From the NCBI GenBank assembly GCA_015075375.1, contig JABTUM010000004.1, positions 248,001-312,000 of the forward strand: a stretch of DNA of 64,000 nucleotides. Direction: 5' to 3'. The position numbers and the translations under genes were made by a program. The stretch comes from Planctomycetota bacterium (GTDB lineage: Bacteria; Planctomycetota; SZUA-567; H5-PLA8). Of this stretch, positions 34,017 to 42,567 are shown one piece after another; position 1 is the stretch's first letter, and each line of letters starts with the position of its first letter. The notes under the pieces were generated by a model. The model had not been told where the DNA came from. It worked only from the letters and a program-made list of their open reading frames with translations, and searched no databases.

Positions 34017-35051
34017 ATGAACCTGCCCGACCGTTTCCGAGACGAAGAGCATCTGGAAGAGGTCATGTCTCAGCCCAGTCCGGCGCTGGTCGAACGGATG
34101 AAGTCGCTGGACGGCGACCTGATCGTCTTGGGCATCGGCGGCAAGATGGGCGTGACGCTGGGGCGCCAGGCCGTGCGCGCGATCCGCGAAGCGGGCGTCA
34201 AAAAGAAAGTCATCGGTGTCAGCCGCTTCAGCGACGAGTCGGCGCGCAAAAAGCTCGAAGCCGTGGGCCTCGAAACGATCTCCTGCGATCTGCTCGACCG
34301 CGCCGCCGTCTCCGACCTGCCGCGCTGCGCGAACGTGCTCTACATGGCCGGGCGCAAGTTCGGGACCAGCGGCGACAGCGCGCTCACCTGGGCCATGAAC
34401 ACGCTGGTGCCCAGCAACGTCGCCGAGCACTTCACGAAAAGCCGCATCGTGGTCTTCAGCACCGGGAACGTGTACCCGCTCACACCGGTCGTCAGCGGCG
34501 GCGCGACCGAAGCCACGCCCGTCGCGCCGGTGGGCGAGTACGCGCAATCGGCGCTGGGCCGCGAAAAGATCTTCTCCTATCACGCCGCGCGCCACGGCAC
34601 GCCGCTGGCCATCTTCCGGCTCAACTACGCCATCGACATGCGCTACGGCGTGCTGTACGAGATCGGCAAACAGGTCTGGAACGAGCAGCCCGTCGATGTC
34701 ACGATGGGCCACGCCAACGTGATCTGGCAGGGCGATGCGAACACGCAAGCGCTCCTGGCCTTGGGCCATTGCGAAACGCCGCCCAACATCCTGAACGTGA
34801 CCGGCCCCGAGACCCTGAGCGTGCGCTGGGCCGCGCAGAATCTGGGCCGGTTGCTGGGCAAGGAAGCGAAGATCGTGGGCAGGGAAGCCGAGAACGCACT
34901 GCTCAGCAACAGCGCCAAGGCCACCAAACTGCTGGGCTACCCGCGCGTCTCGCTGCTGACGATGCTCGAATGGACCGCTGATTGGATTCGCAGTGGCGGG
35001 CGCGACATCGGCAAGCCGAGCCACTTCGAGGTTCGTGACGGAAAGTTTTAG
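34017..35051 (+). CDS. NAD-dependent epimerase/dehydratase-like protein lacking the YxxxK lysine
   Basis: The 344-residue protein is an extended short-chain dehydrogenase fold. The dinucleotide loop reads VLGIGGKMGVTLG and the Ser/Thr of the active-site strand is in VFSTGNVYPL. The position of the catalytic YxxxK reads YAQSA, so the lysine is absent and classical hydride-transfer chemistry is doubtful unless another residue (LGREK) takes over. CGGAG (34006-34010) precedes the ATG by six bases. The DapA-like gene follows after 71 bases and is probably co-transcribed, suggesting a two-step sugar-acid pathway behind the operator candidate at 33967-34001. Confidence 0.85.
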   Translation: MNLPDRFRDEEHLEEVMSQPSPALVERMKSLDGDLIVLGIGGKMGVTLGRQAVRAIREAGVKKKVIGVSRFSDESARKKLEAVGLETISCDLLDRAAVSDLPRCANVLYMAGRKFGTSGDSALTWAMNTLVPSNVAEHFTKSRIVVFSTGNVYPLTPVVSGGATEATPVAPVGEYAQSALGREKIFSYHAARHGTPLAIFRLNYAIDMRYGVLYEIGKQVWNEQPVDVTMGHANVIWQGDANTQALLALGHCETPPNILNVTGPETLSVRWAAQNLGRLLGKEAKIVGREAENALLSNSAKATKLLGYPRVSLLTMLEWTADWIRSGGRDIGKPSHFEVRDGKF

Positions 35052-35122
35052 CGGAAGGTTTTACGCCTGAAATGGCGCGAAATAGCAACGCAGAATCGTA
35101 CGCACCGCATACGGAGGCCTCC

Positions 35123-36193
35123 ATGTCCCTCACCGCCGAACTTCGCGCCCGCGTCCGCGCCGGGATGGTGATTCCCGCGAATCCCCTGGCGCTCACTTCG
35201 GAACGAAAACTCGACGAACGCCGCCAGCGCGCACTGACGCGCTACTACATCGACGCCGGTTCCGGCGGACTGGCGGTGGGCGTGCACAGCACGCAGTTCG
35301 AGATCCGCGAGCCGCAGCACGCGCTCTTCGAGCCCGTTCTGCGCATTGCGAGCGAGACGGCGGACGACTGGTGCAAGAAGCGCGGCGTCTCGATCCTTAA
35401 GGTTGCGGGCGTCTGCGGCGCGACGGCGCAAGCCTTGAAAGAAGCCGAGTATGCGGTCAAGACCGGTTACCACGCGGGGTTGCTCAGCTTGGCGGCCCTC
35501 AAGAAGGAAGACCTGCCCGCCATCGTGCGGCACTGCCGTGAAGTTTCGAAGGCGATTCCGCTGATCGGTTTTTATCTTCAGCCGGCCGTCGGAGGACGGA
35601 ATTTACCGTACGAATTCTGGCGACAATTCGCCGAAATTGAGAACGTGCTGGCGATCAAGATCGCGCCGTTCAACCGCTACCGCACGCTGGACGTCGTCCG
35701 CGGCGTCTGCGAGGCCGGACGCGAGAAGGAGATCACGCTCTATACGGGCAACGACGACAATATCATCGTCGATCTGCTGAGCGAATTCCGCGTGGTGACG
35801 TCCTCGGGGCGCGAAGCGCGCGTGCGCATCGCCGGCGGCTTGCTGGGGCATTGGTGCGTCTGGACCAAGCGCGCCGTCGAGCAACTCGCGCGCTGCCACG
35901 AAGCCATTCGCGCAAACGCGCCGATTCCGCAGGTGTTGCTCACGCTGGCCATGGAAGTGACCGACACCAATGCCGCGTTTTTCGACCCCGCGCACGATTT
36001 CGCCGGCTGCCTGCCGGGCATCCACGAAGTGTTGCGGCGGCAAGGTCTGCTCGCCGGAACCTGGTGCCTCAATCCGCACGAAGTCCTCTCGCCCGGCCAG
36101 AGCGAGGAGATCGACCGCATGTACCGGAGCTACCCGCACCTTAACGACGACGCCTTCGTGAAGGAGCACCTCGAAACCTGGCTGCGCGGATGA
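35123..36193 (+). CDS. Dihydrodipicolinate synthase (DapA)-family aldolase/lyase
   Basis: The 356-residue product belongs to the DHDPS/N-acetylneuraminate lyase class I aldolases. The Schiff-base lysine is in VLAIKIAPFNRY. Other family features are AGSGGLAVGVHSTQF near the N-terminus and IGFYLQPAVGGR before the lysine. It is longer than the usual 290-residue DapA, with an added C-terminal helical part. The ATG at 35123 has ACGGAGG five bases upstream, so the longer reading from 35072 is rejected. Pairing with the epimerase-like gene argues for a 2-keto-acid sugar breakdown role rather than lysine synthesis. Confidence 0.88.
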   Translation: MSLTAELRARVRAGMVIPANPLALTSERKLDERRQRALTRYYIDAGSGGLAVGVHSTQFEIREPQHALFEPVLRIASETADDWCKKRGVSILKVAGVCGATAQALKEAEYAVKTGYHAGLLSLAALKKEDLPAIVRHCREVSKAIPLIGFYLQPAVGGRNLPYEFWRQFAEIENVLAIKIAPFNRYRTLDVVRGVCEAGREKEITLYTGNDDNIIVDLLSEFRVVTSSGREARVRIAGGLLGHWCVWTKRAVEQLARCHEAIRANAPIPQVLLTLAMEVTDTNAAFFDPAHDFAGCLPGIHEVLRRQGLLAGTWCLNPHEVLSPGQSEEIDRMYRSYPHLNDDAFVKEHLETWLRG

Positions 36194-36248
36194 TGCAGGG
36201 CCGCGGCCTTAGCCTTGGCCGTTACCGATGTCCGATCGTCGTTAGCCA

Positions 36249-37442
36249 TCACCCGCCGATCGCCTTCGCCTCCCGCAACGCCGCGATCTTCGCGTCGTCG
36301 TAGCCCAACTTTTCTTTCAACAACTCGGCCGTGTGCTCGCCCAAGAGCGGCGGCGGCCGGCGCAGCTTCGGCTTCTCCCCGTCCACGAATCCGGCCGCGT
36401 GCGGAACGCGCAAGGTTCCGGCCGTCGGGTGCGCCATCTCGGCCACCGCTTGCCGCGCTTGCACCTGAGGATCGTCGAAGACGGCCTTCATGTCCTGCAC
36501 CACCGCGGCCGGCACGTGCGCGGCGCTAAGCCGCGCGACCAGTTCCCGCCCGTCGAACTCGGCCAATATTCCTTCCAGAATCGGACACAAAATAGTCCGG
36601 TTCTCGACGCGCTTACCGTTGCTCGCGAAGCGCGGATCGTCGGCCAGATCGGCCCGGCCCAGCGCCGCGCAGAAATTCCGATACAGCTTGTCGTTGCCCG
36701 CGGCGACGTTGATGTGGCACGTCTTTGTTTTAAAGGTCTGATACGGGACGATATTGTTGTGGCTGTTCCCGCGCCGCGACGGCACGCGCCCGGTCATCAG
36801 GTAGCTCGTGGCCTGATGCGTCAGGATGTTCACCTGGCTGTCAAGCAGGCTGATGTCGAGGTAGCACCCGTGTCCGGACTTGGCGCGGCCTTGCAAGGCC
36901 GCCAGGATGCCCGTGAGTGCGTGCAAGCCCGCGAAGATATCCACGATCGAGATGCCCACGATCGACGGTTCGCCCTGCGCCGGGCCGGTCAGGCTCATCA
37001 TGCCGCCACGCGCCTGGATCACCACGTCGAAGCCCGGCAGATCGCGGTCCGGTCCCGTCTGCCCGTAGCCGCTCAGCGATGCGTAAATCGCGCGCGGGTT
37101 CAGCGTCTTGATGTCTTCGTACGCGAAGCCCAGGCGCTGCATGGTCCCCGGCGAAAAGTTCTCGATCACCACATCGCTTTGCTGAGCCAGTTCGCGAACG
37201 ATCTTCTTGCCTTCGGCCGATTTGAGATCCAGCGCCAGACTGCGCTTGTTCCGGTTCACCGAAATGAAATAGCAGCTTTCGCCGCCCGCGAATGGCGGCC
37301 CCCACGCACGCGTATCGTCGCCGACGCCGGGGCGCTCGATCTTGATCACATCCGCCCCGTAATCGGCCAGCATCATCGTGCAATACGGCCCGGCCAGCAC
37401 GTGGGTGAAGTCCAGCACCGTAATGTTTGAAAGGAAATCCAT
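36249..37442 (-). CDS. Family III CoA transferase (CaiB/BaiF type)
   Basis: The 397-residue enzyme should move CoA between carboxylic acids, as in formyl-CoA, carnitine or succinyl-CoA transferases. The N-terminus VLDFTHVLAGPYCTMMLADYGADVIK (two parts of the signature) and the catalytic Asp in LPGFDVVIQA (D139) are present. The length is usual. AAAGGGG sits six bases before the ATG at 37442, so the extension to 37526 is not needed. It stands alone with its own promoter candidate. Its substrate pair cannot be told, since no acyl-CoA dehydrogenase or hydratase gene is nearby. Confidence 0.94.
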   Translation of the reverse strand: MDFLSNITVLDFTHVLAGPYCTMMLADYGADVIKIERPGVGDDTRAWGPPFAGGESCYFISVNRNKRSLALDLKSAEGKKIVRELAQQSDVVIENFSPGTMQRLGFAYEDIKTLNPRAIYASLSGYGQTGPDRDLPGFDVVIQARGGMMSLTGPAQGEPSIVGISIVDIFAGLHALTGILAALQGRAKSGHGCYLDISLLDSQVNILTHQATSYLMTGRVPSRRGNSHNNIVPYQTFKTKTCHINVAAGNDKLYRNFCAALGRADLADDPRFASNGKRVENRTILCPILEGILAEFDGRELVARLSAAHVPAAVVQDMKAVFDDPQVQARQAVAEMAHPTAGTLRVPHAAGFVDGEKPKLRRPPPLLGEHTAELLKEKLGYDDAKIAALREAKAIGG

Positions 37443-37466
37443 AGCGTACCCCTTTCGAACCCTACC

Positions 37467-37516
37467 GGTCGAGCGGTCGAGCGGTCGATTGTGGTGTTGG
37501 CTCCAGCGAGTGTCAA
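37467..37516 (-). promoter_or_regulatory. Promoter candidate and 8-base tandem repeat upstream of the CoA transferase
   Basis: On the minus strand TTGACA (37511-37516), a 17-base spacer and CACAAT (37488-37493) form a plausible sigma-70 promoter. Three tandem units GGTCGAGC, GGTCGAGC and GGTCGATT (37467-37490, plus-strand reading) overlap the -10 box and the early leader. They could be an operator or a slippage-prone repeat. Confidence 0.4.
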
Positions 37517-37774
37517 TTGAGTGCAATGTCGTTTAGGTCGGCATGGGTTGGGATCATTCACGCGTCCGTAGGTGCCGCAAGGAGTAAAGCTGCACTCGCG
37601 TGCTCCCGACACCGTGCTCATGTGCAAGCCCGACCTCCACTATTAAGCTTTTACTCGGGGCCTTAAGAGTTGTTTTAGGTTCGTGCTTCATTAGACTTCA
37701 AGAGAGCAAAGCCGGTCCGTTTTCCGAGCGGGAATGGCGAATTCCATGAGGCGCAAAAAGAGGAAAGTGGGCGG
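37517..37774. other. Intergenic region before the PKD surface protein
   Basis: The remaining part of the 332-base gap is AT-richer than average around 37650-37700. Near its end it carries AGAGGAAAG (37759-37767), the probable Shine-Dalgarno of the GTG at 37775. No gene is seen. Confidence 0.5.
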
Positions 37775-40700
37775 GTGTTGAGATTTGGCATACTGAGCAT
37801 CTTGCTGGTGGCCGCATCCGCCCTGCATGCGGCCGATGTGACGTGGGATAACGATTCGGGCGATGGGCTGTGGGCGACGCCCGCCAATTGGTCCGGCGAC
37901 GCGCTTCCGACCGCGGCCGACCGCGTGATCTTCGACGCCACTTCGGCGACGAACTGCACGGTCACCGGCGCCGTGGAGGTGGACAGCCTCACCATCGACG
38001 CGACCTATACCGCGACCCTAACTTTCGACACGTTCGCGCTGACCTTGAATGGCGATTTTCAGCAGGCGGGCGGCGAAGTGGATTGGGGCTCGGCGACTCA
38101 CATCCTCAAAGGCCATTTCACGCGCACGCAGGGCCTCGTCTCGTCGGCCGCGTTCTCCTTTGAAGGTACGGCCGCGCAGGATTTCGATTCGGGTCCGGGC
38201 GGCATGAGCCTCGACCTGCTGGCCACTGCCGGAACCGGCCAGGTGCTGAATATTCTTGGCGACCTGGACCTGAGCGGCGTCTGGACGCTCCCCGCCGGGG
38301 ACACGGTTAACCTCTCTGGAACGGTGACGCTCGACGGCATCGCCTTCGAAAACGCCGCCACGCTGAACGTGCTGGACGGCGGAGTACTCGATGCGCGCGG
38401 GGCCAGCAGCTACGTCAACTCGGGAGTAGTCGACGAGTCCGGCAGTGGGAAGATTCGCCGGTTGGCGGGCGATCTATTCTTCTCGAATGCTTCGGGCGAT
38501 CTGAAGTGGTTCATCGAGGACGGCGAAGACGTTTTTGTGACGCTCACCGACGAAGACGAGAACCTCGACGGCACGTCCCCCGACACCACGACGGTGGTCA
38601 TCGAAAGCCTAACCACGGGCGATTCGGAGACGCTCACGCTGACCGAGACGAGCTCGGCAACGGAAATCTTCCGCAATCTTACCGCCCTGCCCACGGCCGC
38701 GGGGGCGGCCAACTCCGGCGACGGCATCTTGCAGTACGGCTCGGGCGAAGACGTACAGGTGCGCTACACCGACGACGAAGACGCAGCGGATGTGTTCAGC
38801 CAGAACCTGCTGCCTCGTGTGCTCGTGTGGGACGGCGGTGGGGCGGGCAACGATTTCCATGATCCGTTGAACTGGAATCCGGACCGAGTTCCGACGCGGT
38901 TCGACAACGTGGTGTTCGATGGCACATCCTCGAAGCACTGTTCTGCGAACAGCAACGTGGATGTGCTGAATCTTTCTATGCGCTCAGGCTATCAAGGCCG
39001 ACTGTTCTTAGGTTCAAGCGTACGCCTGGAAGCGTGGGGCGACATTTTGCTCGAAGGTGGCGAAGTGCAATGGGGTCAGGGCTTGGATTTGCACGGCGAT
39101 CTCAAACGCACGGGCGGGACATGGAGTGGCGGGCAGACCGAAGTGCGTTTCCTCACCTCAGGAACGGTGGAATTCGACGCGGGACCCAACGAGGTGACCG
39201 CGCGCTACTTGTTCCTCCCCTCGCCCCCGGGTCCCACCGTGAATTTGAAAGGCAGCATACGAATCGTCACGAATGGGAGCTTGACAGTCAACGGCACCCT
39301 GAGTCTGCAAGGCCAGATGACTTTTAACCAGGAATCCTTCGTCTCGGTCCTGGAACAAGGGCAGATCAATATCATGGACGGTTCCGTGATGAATGCCCTC
39401 ATGGTAAGAACTTTTAACAACGCCGGACTCATAAGTGAAAACGGTTCCGGGAAAATCCTCCGAAAGGCATCGGCGATAGGCATTACAAGTGGGTCAGGTT
39501 CGATCGTTAGCTTCGCTTTTGCCGACCCATTTTATGTTACCCTTTTAGATGACGATGCAAATTTGGACGGATCACACAGCGAGAATACATATATTGTCCT
39601 ACGTAATTTGGAGAATGGTGACGAAGAAAGTCTGGTTCAGCAGGAGGTTGGGCTCGCCCGGTCTGAATTCCGCAACGTCACCGGCTTCCCCACCGCCCCT
39701 GGACCGCCCACGTCCGGCAATGGCATCTTCGAAGGTTCCGGCCGCGACCGCATCGAGATGCGCTACCAGGATCCGCAGGATCCCGACGACGTCCTCGTGA
39801 TCGCCGACTTCGACGTACGGCCCACCAACGTCGTCTTCCCCGCGCAGGGCTTGGCCGACGGCGCTTCATCCGCGCGCACCGTCACCATCGAGAACACCAC
39901 CGGACAGGAACTCTCCTTCACCAGCATCCAACTGGGTTCGGCCGGCAGCGACACCGTGGGCTCCCGCGCGGCCAACGCCTTCAGCTTCGTTTCCGCCCCC
40001 AGCCTCGCTCCTCTGGCGCCTGGCGAAAGCCGGACCGTACAGGTCCGCTTCGATCCCGATGGGCTGGGCCTGGCGCAAACCGAACTGGTCGTTGTCACCG
40101 ACAACGCCATTCGCGCCGAGCAGCGCGTTGCCATCGAGGGCCTCGGCGTCCCGGCCGTGCAACGCCCCACGGCGGTCATGAATCCGAGTGGCACGGTGAT
40201 CCTCGACATGGGCGAGGACCTGACCGTAAGCGCCATTGGCTCCTTCGATCCCGACGGCACGGTCGTGACGTACCATTGGGACTTCGGGGACGGGACGGTG
40301 CTGGACCTCGACGCGCCGGGCGGTGCGGCGCCGCCGGCGCATACGTACGCCGATCCCGGCGCGTACACCGTTACGCTTACCGTCACCGACAACCACGGAG
40401 CGACGAGCGATCCCGTCACCTTGGAAGTCCTCGTGCCGGGCGGTGCGAGCGACGAAAATCTCTACCTCTCTTCGGGCAGCTTCTCGGTGAACCTGCTGCG
40501 CGCGAACGCCGACTCGTTCACGCTCTCCGGTGCGCTTAATCCACGGCTCCTGCCGGCGGTGCTCAACGGATTGGAACTCACGCTGGTCGTTAACGGCACG
40601 CCGCTAGGTTCCGCGCAACTCGACGCGGCCGGCCGGTTCGCTACGCCGCGTGGAACGACGCCCGCGGTCACGGCGCGAATCGTACTGCCGAAGGGCACGT

Positions 40701-41398
40701 GGTCCTGGAGCCAGAAGAGCGACGATCTCGACAGTCTGCTCGATCTACCCGTGGGGCACGCGACCAAGCTTCCGCACCCGCTCGATGTACGCCTCGAGTT
40801 GAGCGGCGGAACGCTACCTGCGGATCTGGACTTCGCCAACCGCCCAGTCTTCGCGCTTACCCAGAAGGCCGGCGTTTCGGCGAAGGGCGTCTACAAGTAC
40901 GGGAAGCAGGCGCTGCAGGGCGGCGTGTTTTTGATCGCCAAGGCGACGGCGACTGAGCAGCCGGCGACGCGCGGCGGCGGGCATATCGTGGCGCTTTCGG
41001 GGATGCTCGCGCCGGCCTCGGGGATGGCGCTGGAACTCGACGACGCGGCGGCGGCCGACGACGTACGGATCGTGCTGGGCGACGCGGCGGAGATCGGAGC
41101 GCCGTTCGGTGCGTTCAAGCTGGGCGGGACGAGCGCCGCCAGCCGCACGTACACGCTGGACAAGCGTTCCGGGCAGGCGCCCGCCGAACTGAAGAGCTTG
41201 GCCTTCAAGAACGCGACGCGATCCTTCACGCTGGCGACGTCGTCGTTGCAGGACCTCGGCTTACCCGGCGCCGGCGGGGCGCTCACGGCCGAACTGCCTG
41301 TCGTCCTGGAACTCGAAACGCCCGCCGGGACGTTAATCTTCGAGACGCTGCTGAGACTGCGGCGCTCATCTTCCACGTCTACGAAGTGGGGGCTGTAG
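37775..41398 (+). CDS. Large secreted surface protein with duplicated beta domains and a PKD domain
   Basis: The product is 1207 residues from a GTG at 37775 (a TTG follows at once). A signal peptide (FGILSILLVAASALHAAD) leads to two homologous beta-rich units. The first runs over residues about 22-345 and the second about 348-675. Each opens with a Trp-rich line (DGLWATPANWSGD; NDFHDPLNWNPDRVP) and ends with a DEDENLDG/DDDANLDG block and GDGIL/GNGIF. A choice-of-anchor-type Ig domain (about 680-790) and a PKD domain (about 798-890, with YHWDFGDGT) follow. A C-terminal part of 300 residues is unassigned. No sorting signal or membrane anchor is visible. It is probably an adhesive or carbohydrate-binding envelope protein. 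The second unit has a low-GC patch near 39480-39660. Confidence 0.85.
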   Translation: MLRFGILSILLVAASALHAADVTWDNDSGDGLWATPANWSGDALPTAADRVIFDATSATNCTVTGAVEVDSLTIDATYTATLTFDTFALTLNGDFQQAGGEVDWGSATHILKGHFTRTQGLVSSAAFSFEGTAAQDFDSGPGGMSLDLLATAGTGQVLNILGDLDLSGVWTLPAGDTVNLSGTVTLDGIAFENAATLNVLDGGVLDARGASSYVNSGVVDESGSGKIRRLAGDLFFSNASGDLKWFIEDGEDVFVTLTDEDENLDGTSPDTTTVVIESLTTGDSETLTLTETSSATEIFRNLTALPTAAGAANSGDGILQYGSGEDVQVRYTDDEDAADVFSQNLLPRVLVWDGGGAGNDFHDPLNWNPDRVPTRFDNVVFDGTSSKHCSANSNVDVLNLSMRSGYQGRLFLGSSVRLEAWGDILLEGGEVQWGQGLDLHGDLKRTGGTWSGGQTEVRFLTSGTVEFDAGPNEVTARYLFLPSPPGPTVNLKGSIRIVTNGSLTVNGTLSLQGQMTFNQESFVSVLEQGQINIMDGSVMNALMVRTFNNAGLISENGSGKILRKASAIGITSGSGSIVSFAFADPFYVTLLDDDANLDGSHSENTYIVLRNLENGDEESLVQQEVGLARSEFRNVTGFPTAPGPPTSGNGIFEGSGRDRIEMRYQDPQDPDDVLVIADFDVRPTNVVFPAQGLADGASSARTVTIENTTGQELSFTSIQLGSAGSDTVGSRAANAFSFVSAPSLAPLAPGESRTVQVRFDPDGLGLAQTELVVVTDNAIRAEQRVAIEGLGVPAVQRPTAVMNPSGTVILDMGEDLTVSAIGSFDPDGTVVTYHWDFGDGTVLDLDAPGGAAPPAHTYADPGAYTVTLTVTDNHGATSDPVTLEVLVPGGASDENLYLSSGSFSVNLLRANADSFTLSGALNPRLLPAVLNGLELTLVVNGTPLGSAQLDAAGRFATPRGTTPAVTARIVLPKGTWSWSQKSDDLDSLLDLPVGHATKLPHPLDVRLELSGGTLPADLDFANRPVFALTQKAGVSAKGVYKYGKQALQGGVFLIAKATATEQPATRGGGHIVALSGMLAPASGMALELDDAAAADDVRIVLGDAAEIGAPFGAFKLGGTSAASRTYTLDKRSGQAPAELKSLAFKNATRSFTLATSSLQDLGLPGAGGALTAELPVVLELETPAGTLIFETLLRLRRSSSTSTKWGL

Positions 41399-41438
41399 GC
41401 GCTCGCTTGTCCGTTAAACCGGCCGCCTCAAACGACAA

Positions 41439-41478
41439 CGCCCCGTCCACTCCGGTCAATCGACCGGAGCGCGGGGCG
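41439..41478. terminator. Strong hairpin between convergent genes
   Basis: CGCCCCG...CGGGGCG encloses CTCCGGTC/GACCGGAG (41450-41469), giving a nearly continuous long stem. It lies between the stop codons of the PKD protein gene (41398) and rpsU (41515), so it probably works for both directions, although there is no clear T-run. Confidence 0.6.
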
Positions 41479-41514
41479 GCTCGAATTGGGAGTAAGCGAA
41501 AACGGCAGCCGGCT

Positions 41515-41718
41515 TTAAGTCGCGGGGCGGGCCTTGATCTTGGCCTTTTCGCGGCTCTTTTCGGCTTGGCGGACCTTGCGGCGCTTGCGCTCGCTGGGCT
41601 TCTCGAAGTAGGCCGTGCGCTTCATGTCCTTCGTCAGGCCTTCCTTCTCGCACTGCTTCTTGAAACGGCGGAGCGTCTTATCGAGCGACTCGCCGGGACG
41701 GGATTCGACACGAATCAT
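41515..41718 (-). CDS. rpsU: 30S ribosomal protein S21
   Basis: This 67-residue protein of the small ribosomal subunit helps mRNA binding during initiation. The sequence MIRVESRPGESLDKTLRRF and the basic region TAYFEKPSERKRRK are typical, and the tail is Lys/Arg-rich. The ATG at 41718 matches the family N-terminus. A GGGAGG lies about 13 bases upstream, which is longer than usual. It is a single gene ending at the hairpin 41439-41478. Confidence 0.95.
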   Translation of the reverse strand: MIRVESRPGESLDKTLRRFKKQCEKEGLTKDMKRTAYFEKPSERKRRKVRQAEKSREKAKIKARPAT

Positions 41719-41905
41719 ACCGGGTCTTGCGACCTCCCTACCTGCCACCCAAGCGGCTTGCGCCGCCTCAAAGCCCCAACGCACTACCTGGCGTAAGGAA
41801 GCCGAAATGATAGGGGGGCCGGCGGATCAATGCAAGCGTCTCTAAAGGCCCGATTTGGGGCCGTTCCGCCCGCCGAAACGGCGTCGGAGACCCATCCCGA
41901 CCGGG

Positions 41906-42361
41906 TTACCCCGCCAGCGCGCGCCGGAACTCCCGGGGCGAGAGGAATTGATGGCTGCGCTCGTCCAGCACCGTAACGCCCAGTTGCTCGTAAATCTGGA
42001 CGTACAGCCGGTAAAAGGTCCGTCCCGGTGCGACCGTCTCCGCGCGAATGGTCAGCACCTCGCCGGGCTTAGGCGGTCCCTGCTCGCTGCGGACATTCAG
42101 GATCACGCCCTCGTCCACCTGCCAGCGCAACCGCGTGACGGGCGAAGCCTCCGCGACTTCCCAAGGTTCGCGCGGGATTTCGGCGATGCGCGGAACCTCG
42201 AAGAGCCGTTCCTTGACGTCTTCGATCCGGCCCAGCGAATGGAGTTCGACCGGCAGGATGGTGTTGTCTTTGGGCGGGACGGGATCAGGCTTCCAGAAGG
42301 AAAAAACGTGTACCTGCGGCGCATCGCCTTCCCGAGAAGACTCGTGGTGGGATTCGTTCAC
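41906..42361 (-). CDS. Protein of unknown function (151 residues)
   Basis: I do not recognise a family. The product is soluble, with a His/Glu-rich start (NESHHESS). A middle part is rich in beta strands (TRLRWQVDEGVILNV), followed by ILTIRAE-like strands and a helical end (LSPREFRRALAG). I chose the GTG at 42361 because a perfect AGGAGG (42371-42376) precedes it by nine bases. An in-frame ATG at 42436 lies upstream but overlaps a likely -10 box (TATACT on the minus strand, 42414-42419). The gene is alone between rpsU and the divergent hydrolase gene. Confidence 0.7.
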   Translation of the reverse strand: MNESHHESSREGDAPQVHVFSFWKPDPVPPKDNTILPVELHSLGRIEDVKERLFEVPRIAEIPREPWEVAEASPVTRLRWQVDEGVILNVRSEQGPPKPGEVLTIRAETVAPGRTFYRLYVQIYEQLGVTVLDERSHQFLSPREFRRALAG

Positions 42362-42567
42362 GGTTGCGATCCTCCTTCGCGCTCTTGCGTTCCCCGAATC
42401 CTCCCTCGCCAAGAGTATACCATTTTCATCGGTCATTTATTCAATTTTGAGCATTCGCATTTCGCGATTGAACTCCTGTAGCTAACTGGAATTATGGAAG
42501 AACACGGCCCGCGCCTAGAGCCATCGGCCACCTTCAACTTGGGCGCACTTGTGAGGACTTCTGAGCA

